From assembly GCA_015068605.1 (NCBI GenBank), contig SVKF01000006.1:1-64000 (forward strand): a stretch of 64,000 nucleotides of DNA. The letters are read 5' to 3'. A program made the translations under genes and the position numbers. Source of the stretch: Oscillospiraceae bacterium. Its GTDB lineage: Bacteria > Bacillota > Clostridia > Monoglobales > Monoglobaceae. The notes below the pieces were generated by a model. The model saw only the letters and a program-made list of their open reading frames with translations. It was not told the origin of the DNA and did no database searches. Positions 60,901-64,000 of this stretch are shown one piece after another. Position 1 is the stretch's first letter. Every line of letters begins with the position of its first letter.

Positions 60901-61486
60901 CCAGGAGCTTTTCGAGGTCTTCGTATTCCATAACTTCAACCTTCTGAATTTCGTGAGAAGTTCTGAAACCGTCAAAGAAGTGAAGGAAAGGAACACGGCT
61001 CTTTATTGTAGCCAAGTGAGCAAGACCGCCAAGGTCCATAACTTCCTGAACGCTTCCTGATGCCAAAAGGGCAAAACCTGTCTGACGACAAGCCATAACG
61101 TCCTGATGGTCACCGAAGATGTTAAGAGCGTGAGCCGCTAAAGCTCTTGCACTAACATGGAAAACTGTCGGGAGAAGTTCACCTGCAATTTTATACATAT
61201 TAGGAATCATAAGGAGAAGTCCTTGTGATGCAGTAAATGTTGTAGTTAAAGCGCCTGCCTGAAGTGAACCGTGAACTGCACCTGCAGCGCCGGCTTCTGA
61301 CTGCATTTCAACAACATCAACTGTTTCGCCAAAAATATTTTTCTGGCCTTTTGCACTCATTTCGTCAACAACTTCAGCCATTGTTGATGAAGGAGTAATC
61401 GGGTAGATAGCAGCAACTTCCGTAAACGCATAAGAAGTATACGCAGCGGCGTTGTTACCATCCATGGTCTTAAAATGTTTAGCCAT
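57971..61486 (-). CDS. nifJ: pyruvate:ferredoxin (flavodoxin) oxidoreductase
   Basis: The single-chain 1171-residue enzyme that turns pyruvate and CoA into acetyl-CoA, CO2 and reduced ferredoxin, the centre of anaerobic sugar metabolism. Domains in order: N-terminal PYR domain ([20 protein letters not shown]), CoA-binding and gamma-type domains, two 4Fe-4S motifs ([12 protein letters not shown] near 685, [12 protein letters not shown] near 745), then the TPP domain ([38 protein letters not shown]). A proximal cluster is held by Cys in the TPP part. GGAGGC precedes the ATG. It is a single-gene unit. Confidence 0.96.
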   Translation of the reverse strand: [1171 protein letters not shown]

Positions 61487-61529
61487 TTTAAATGCCTCCT
61501 TGAAATATATATTTATAATTTTTACATAA

Positions 61530-61558
61530 ATTATATTGTGTTTTTACACCACCAAACA
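61530..61558 (-). promoter_or_regulatory. probable promoter of the pyruvate oxidoreductase gene with a dyad
   Basis: Minus strand TATAAT at 61535-61530, with a weak TGTTTG 17 bases upstream. Between them lies the dyad-like TTGTGTTTTTACAC (plus strand 61536-61549), partly like a Rex half-site pair. Confidence 0.45.
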
Positions 61559-61637
61559 TTATAACACATATTTAAAAATTTTTCAAACCTTTTTTTCAAA
61601 AAAAGCAACAAATTTTTATCTTTTTTTCTGCAAGAAC

Positions 61638-62684
61638 TTAGTCATATTTAAATTCGTTATTAATTTCACTTGTCATAAACGCCGGAAGCTCCTCTCCGAA
61701 AAGACCGCTCATAACTCCCGAAAGAGCCTTTACATAAGCCGTTTCCGTTGACATATCAAGAGGAATCACCCCTCCGTTTTCGACTGCATCATAAACCGAG
61801 GAATACTGCTCCTTTGAAAGCTTGGTCGGAGCAATAAAAATCGGAATATTTTTCTCTCTGCACCTATCCGCAAACCACAAAAGCGACTGACTCGAATAAT
61901 TATCATTTCTGCTCATTCTCTCAACGCAAACCGTTCCCGAATGATATGTTCCGTGGATTACAGCCCCCACATTTTCAAGATTGATATTCTCATAATCCAA
62001 GCCCGTATATGGTGAAATTTTTAAAACCTTTTTGCGACTTTTCACCTCAAAATCAAAGTGTTTTCGATTATGTGAGAATTTTCTGCATTTTTCATATAAA
62101 TCGTAATCCCCCACAAGCATTTTCTTATCTTCCGAGGCGTTATCAAAATCATCCGAAAAGTTTGGGCATTGCATAAGTGTCGCCCCAAGATGAAGCCACA
62201 TTTTCCCATCGGTATTTTTATAAACCGCATAGACATTCGGTGCAATCCCCTCCACTATAAGCTTTACCGCAGTTCCAAAATTTTCATTGGCATTCGTCCC
62301 CGCCTCATTGGGCGGCTTATGCCCCGAAACAAGAATTAACGGAATGTCAATCTCCGAAAAAACAAATGATAAAAAGGACGCAGTGTAGGCAAGGGTGTCC
62401 GTTCCGTGGAGAACAATTATCCCGTCATACTGATTTAACTCAAAAGACCTTATGTGCTCTGCGATAAAGCAAAGCTTTTCAATGGTCATATTTTCACTCA
62501 AGGTTTGCTTATCAACAACAGAATCGATAAATACAACCTCCTCCGTTATGTCAAATTCACCTTTATTCTCGAGAAATCTGCTTTCAATCAGCCTCTTGGC
62601 ACGGGTAATATCCAGACTTCTGCACTTTTTCGTTTCAAATGAACAAATTGTTCCCCCTGTATAAACCGCAAGAATTTTAGGCAT
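61638..62684 (-). CDS. asparaginase
   Basis: Hydrolyses L-asparagine to aspartate and ammonia. The 348-residue product has both active-site threonine regions: MPKILAVYTGGTICSFETKK at the N-terminus and IIVLHGTDTLAYTASFLSF near residue 90. LILVSGHKPPNEAGTNA and the C-terminal dimer domain (GAVIHGTYHSGTVC, PIFIAPTKLSKEQYSS) follow. No signal peptide is seen, so it is probably a cytoplasmic, type I-like enzyme. A perfect-consensus promoter lies upstream. Confidence 0.85.
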   Translation of the reverse strand: MPKILAVYTGGTICSFETKKCRSLDITRAKRLIESRFLENKGEFDITEEVVFIDSVVDKQTLSENMTIEKLCFIAEHIRSFELNQYDGIIVLHGTDTLAYTASFLSFVFSEIDIPLILVSGHKPPNEAGTNANENFGTAVKLIVEGIAPNVYAVYKNTDGKMWLHLGATLMQCPNFSDDFDNASEDKKMLVGDYDLYEKCRKFSHNRKHFDFEVKSRKKVLKISPYTGLDYENINLENVGAVIHGTYHSGTVCVERMSRNDNYSSQSLLWFADRCREKNIPIFIAPTKLSKEQYSSVYDAVENGGVIPLDMSTETAYVKALSGVMSGLFGEELPAFMTSEINNEFKYD

Positions 62685-62705
62685 ACTAAATCCCCCTTCA
62701 CATAT

Positions 62706-62734
62706 ATTATACTTAACCTCATGTCATGTGTCAA
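62706..62734 (-). promoter_or_regulatory. consensus promoter of the asparaginase gene
   Basis: Minus strand TTGACA (62734-62729), a 17-base spacer, TATAAT (62711-62706): a full sigma-A consensus. Confidence 0.9.
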
Positions 62735-62738
62735 GAAT

Positions 62739-62767
62739 TTGACTTTTTATATTTTTTATGCTATATT
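62739..62767 (+). promoter_or_regulatory. promoter of the SDR gene
   Basis: TTGACT (62739-62744), a 17-base spacer, TATATT (62762-62767). Its -35 box lies only four bases from the -35 box of the divergent asparaginase promoter, so the two may compete. Confidence 0.8.
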
Positions 62768-62798
62768 TAAATTATAATTATACGAGGTGATTTAAATT

Positions 62799-63554
62799 AT
62801 GAAAGCAGTTATAACAGGGGCATCTTCGGGAATCGGTATGGATATGGCAAGAGTTCTTTCCAAAATGGGCTATGACCTTATTATTACAGCCCGACGGGAA
62901 GACAGACTCAAAAAACTTGCAGATGAGCTTCCAACTTCTGTCACGGTTATTCCGGCAGATTTATCGAATAAAGAAAACTGCACCCATTTTTTTGAAAAAA
63001 TCAAAAATGAAGATTTTGATTTTGCCATAAATAACGCAGGTTTTGGAATTTTCGGTGATTTTTCCGAAACTCCTCTTAAAAAAGAGCTTGATATGATTGA
63101 CCTTAATGTAACAGCCCTTCATATTCTTACTAAAAAATTCCTTGAATATTTTGAAAATAAAGGCAAAGGCAGGCTTTTAAATGTTGCTTCGTCGGCAGGT
63201 CTTATGCCGGGCGGACCGCTTATGGCTTCTTATTATGCCACAAAAGCATATGTTGTCAGTCTGACCCAAGGAATTTACGAAGAACTTCGCAAACGAAAAA
63301 GTCCCGTTAAAATCAGTGTTCTTTGCCCGGGACCCGTCAACACGGAATTTAACTCCGTCGCAGGGGTTTCCTTTGCCCTGAAAGGGCTTGACAGCTATAA
63401 AACAGCAGAATACACCATAAAAAAGGCGCTGAAAAACAAAACAGTTATCATTCCCGGTTTTTCCATTAAAGCCGCAAACATCCTCAATAAGCTGGCTCCA
63501 TCCAAAATAGCTCTGCGTATTGCCTATAAAATCCAGAAAAAGAAAAACGGCTAA
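62799..63554 (+). CDS. short-chain dehydrogenase/reductase (SDR)
   Basis: A 251-residue NAD(P)-dependent oxidoreductase of the classical SDR family. The cofactor motif TGASSGIGMDMARVL lies at the N-terminus. TARREDRL suggests NADP preference. NNAGFGIFGDF, the catalytic Ser in NVASSAGLMPGG and the Tyr/Lys in SYYATKAYVVSL are all present. The sequence style (DltE/YqjQ-like) does not reveal the substrate. GAGGTG precedes the ATG. Confidence 0.88.
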   Translation: MKAVITGASSGIGMDMARVLSKMGYDLIITARREDRLKKLADELPTSVTVIPADLSNKENCTHFFEKIKNEDFDFAINNAGFGIFGDFSETPLKKELDMIDLNVTALHILTKKFLEYFENKGKGRLLNVASSAGLMPGGPLMASYYATKAYVVSLTQGIYEELRKRKSPVKISVLCPGPVNTEFNSVAGVSFALKGLDSYKTAEYTIKKALKNKTVIIPGFSIKAANILNKLAPSKIALRIAYKIQKKKNG

Positions 63555-63694
63555 ATCCGTAAATCTGCACTAAAAACTTTTGTAATTTTCAGCAAAATCA
63601 ACATTTCTTTTGCCGTAAAAATTATTGCATTTTTATTTTATTTATGATAAAATAAAGTTTATAGGTAAAGCAAATCCTTTCAAGGAGGCGAAAT

Positions 63695-64000
63695 ATGAAA
63701 AAACGACATTTGATTTTAATCGGGGTTATTATAGCCGTTGTCATCAGTCTTTACTATCTGTTTTTTGTTATGGACAGCTCGCTTAATCTGTATAACAAAT
63801 ATCGGATTAAGGGCTATGCAGAAGAATATATAAATGAAACCTACCCCGACTTGGAACTTAATGAAGTTAATGTTACATATGACAAGGTAACCGAATGTTA
63901 TGTTGCTGAATGTATATGCAAGGACAAAACAATTTTTATCACTTTTAACGGAGTTGGCGATGTTGAATCCGACCGGTATTTCAATCAAAAGTGTGCCGCA
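63695..64000 (+). CDS. membrane-anchored protein of unknown function, start only
   Basis: The first 102 codons of a gene cut by the right edge. It begins MKKRHLILIGVIIAVVISLY with one membrane segment. A small extracellular-looking domain follows (YAEEYINETYPDLELNEVNV, then a Cys-rich CYVAECICKD). The pattern is loosely like the YfjL-type small lipoprotein/membrane proteins of Firmicutes, but I do not assign it. GGAGG lies about eight bases before the ATG at 63695. Confidence 0.6.
   Translation, partial: MKKRHLILIGVIIAVVISLYYLFFVMDSSLNLYNKYRIKGYAEEYINETYPDLELNEVNVTYDKVTECYVAECICKDKTIFITFNGVGDVESDRYFNQKCAA

Noticed and set aside
1..64000. tRNA, rRNA, CRISPR arrays, transposases, phage genes, toxin-antitoxin or defence systems
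   Set aside because: None could be supported by sequence reading; the window is mainly housekeeping, sporulation, surface and metabolic genes.

Overview
The window looks like the chromosome of a low-GC, anaerobic, endospore-forming member of the Clostridia (Firmicutes). Evidence: a Firmicutes-order ribosomal protein cluster with zinc-type S14, map, adk, infA and a KOW protein; sporulation genes spoIIGA-sigE, spoIVB and spoIIR; pyruvate and 2-oxoacid ferredoxin oxidoreductases; strong GGAGG-type ribosome binding sites and TTGACA-17-TATAAT promoters. The family or genus cannot be fixed by reading alone. No rRNA, tRNA, CRISPR array, transposase or prophage gene was recognised.

Layout. 1-3.7 kb (minus): start of truA, the ECF transporter core ecfT-ecfA2-ecfA1 and an RlmI-like methyltransferase. 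3.7-6.1 kb (plus): an AI-2E family membrane protein and two zinc-ribbon membrane proteins with near-identical tails, which flank a promoter-rod-terminator small RNA. 6.1-22.8 kb (minus): the S10-spc-alpha ribosomal superoperon from rpsJ to rplQ, with its own promoter and a roughly 310-nt leader. 22.9-26.1 kb: addB without addA. 26.4-32.9 kb (minus): a capsule/exopolysaccharide control operon (Wzz-like protein, tyrosine kinase, PHP phosphatase, VanZ-like, unknown membrane protein, SLH protein, CapD-like enzyme) with no glycosyltransferases. 33-34.6 kb: spoIIGA-sigE. 34.6-49.2 kb (minus): a long metabolic run built around a VOR-type 2-oxoacid:ferredoxin oxidoreductase, a branched-chain aminotransferase, two AMP-forming acyl-CoA synthetases (one fused to a TIM-barrel isomerase domain), an isopropylmalate-synthase relative that lacks its metal-binding histidines, an amidohydrolase, a XRE-cupin regulator and transporters. 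49.2-52.8 kb: small membrane proteins, spoIVB, a tiny Asn/Lys-rich gene, a proline-rich protein and spoIIR. 52.8-57.5 kb (plus): ddl-ywiB-argS-ctp. 57.5-58 kb: a gene-free stretch packed with hairpins and a second small-RNA cassette. 58-61.5 kb: pyruvate:ferredoxin oxidoreductase; then divergent asparaginase and SDR genes, and the start of an unknown membrane protein.

How the parts fit. The ribosomal cluster and ECF core are housekeeping. The 37-49 kb run is best read as interconversion of branched-chain (or aromatic) amino acids, 2-oxoacids and acyl-CoAs. Because both acyl-CoA ligases consume ATP, the reductive direction (salvage of branched fatty acids into amino acids) is at least as plausible as fermentation.

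The most unusual observation is a pair of unannotated small RNAs (5395-5583 plus, 57744-57882 minus). Each has a sigma-A-like promoter with 17-nt spacing, starts exactly at the first base of a long rod-like stem, carries the same AAATTGAATAA stretch at the inner end of the closing stem, and ends in an intrinsic terminator. They resemble 6S RNAs in layout but may be a distinct class. A second unusual signal is a family of long intergenic palindromes (26.3 kb, 42.0 kb, 42.1 kb) that share a core but have different, fully complementary outer arms.
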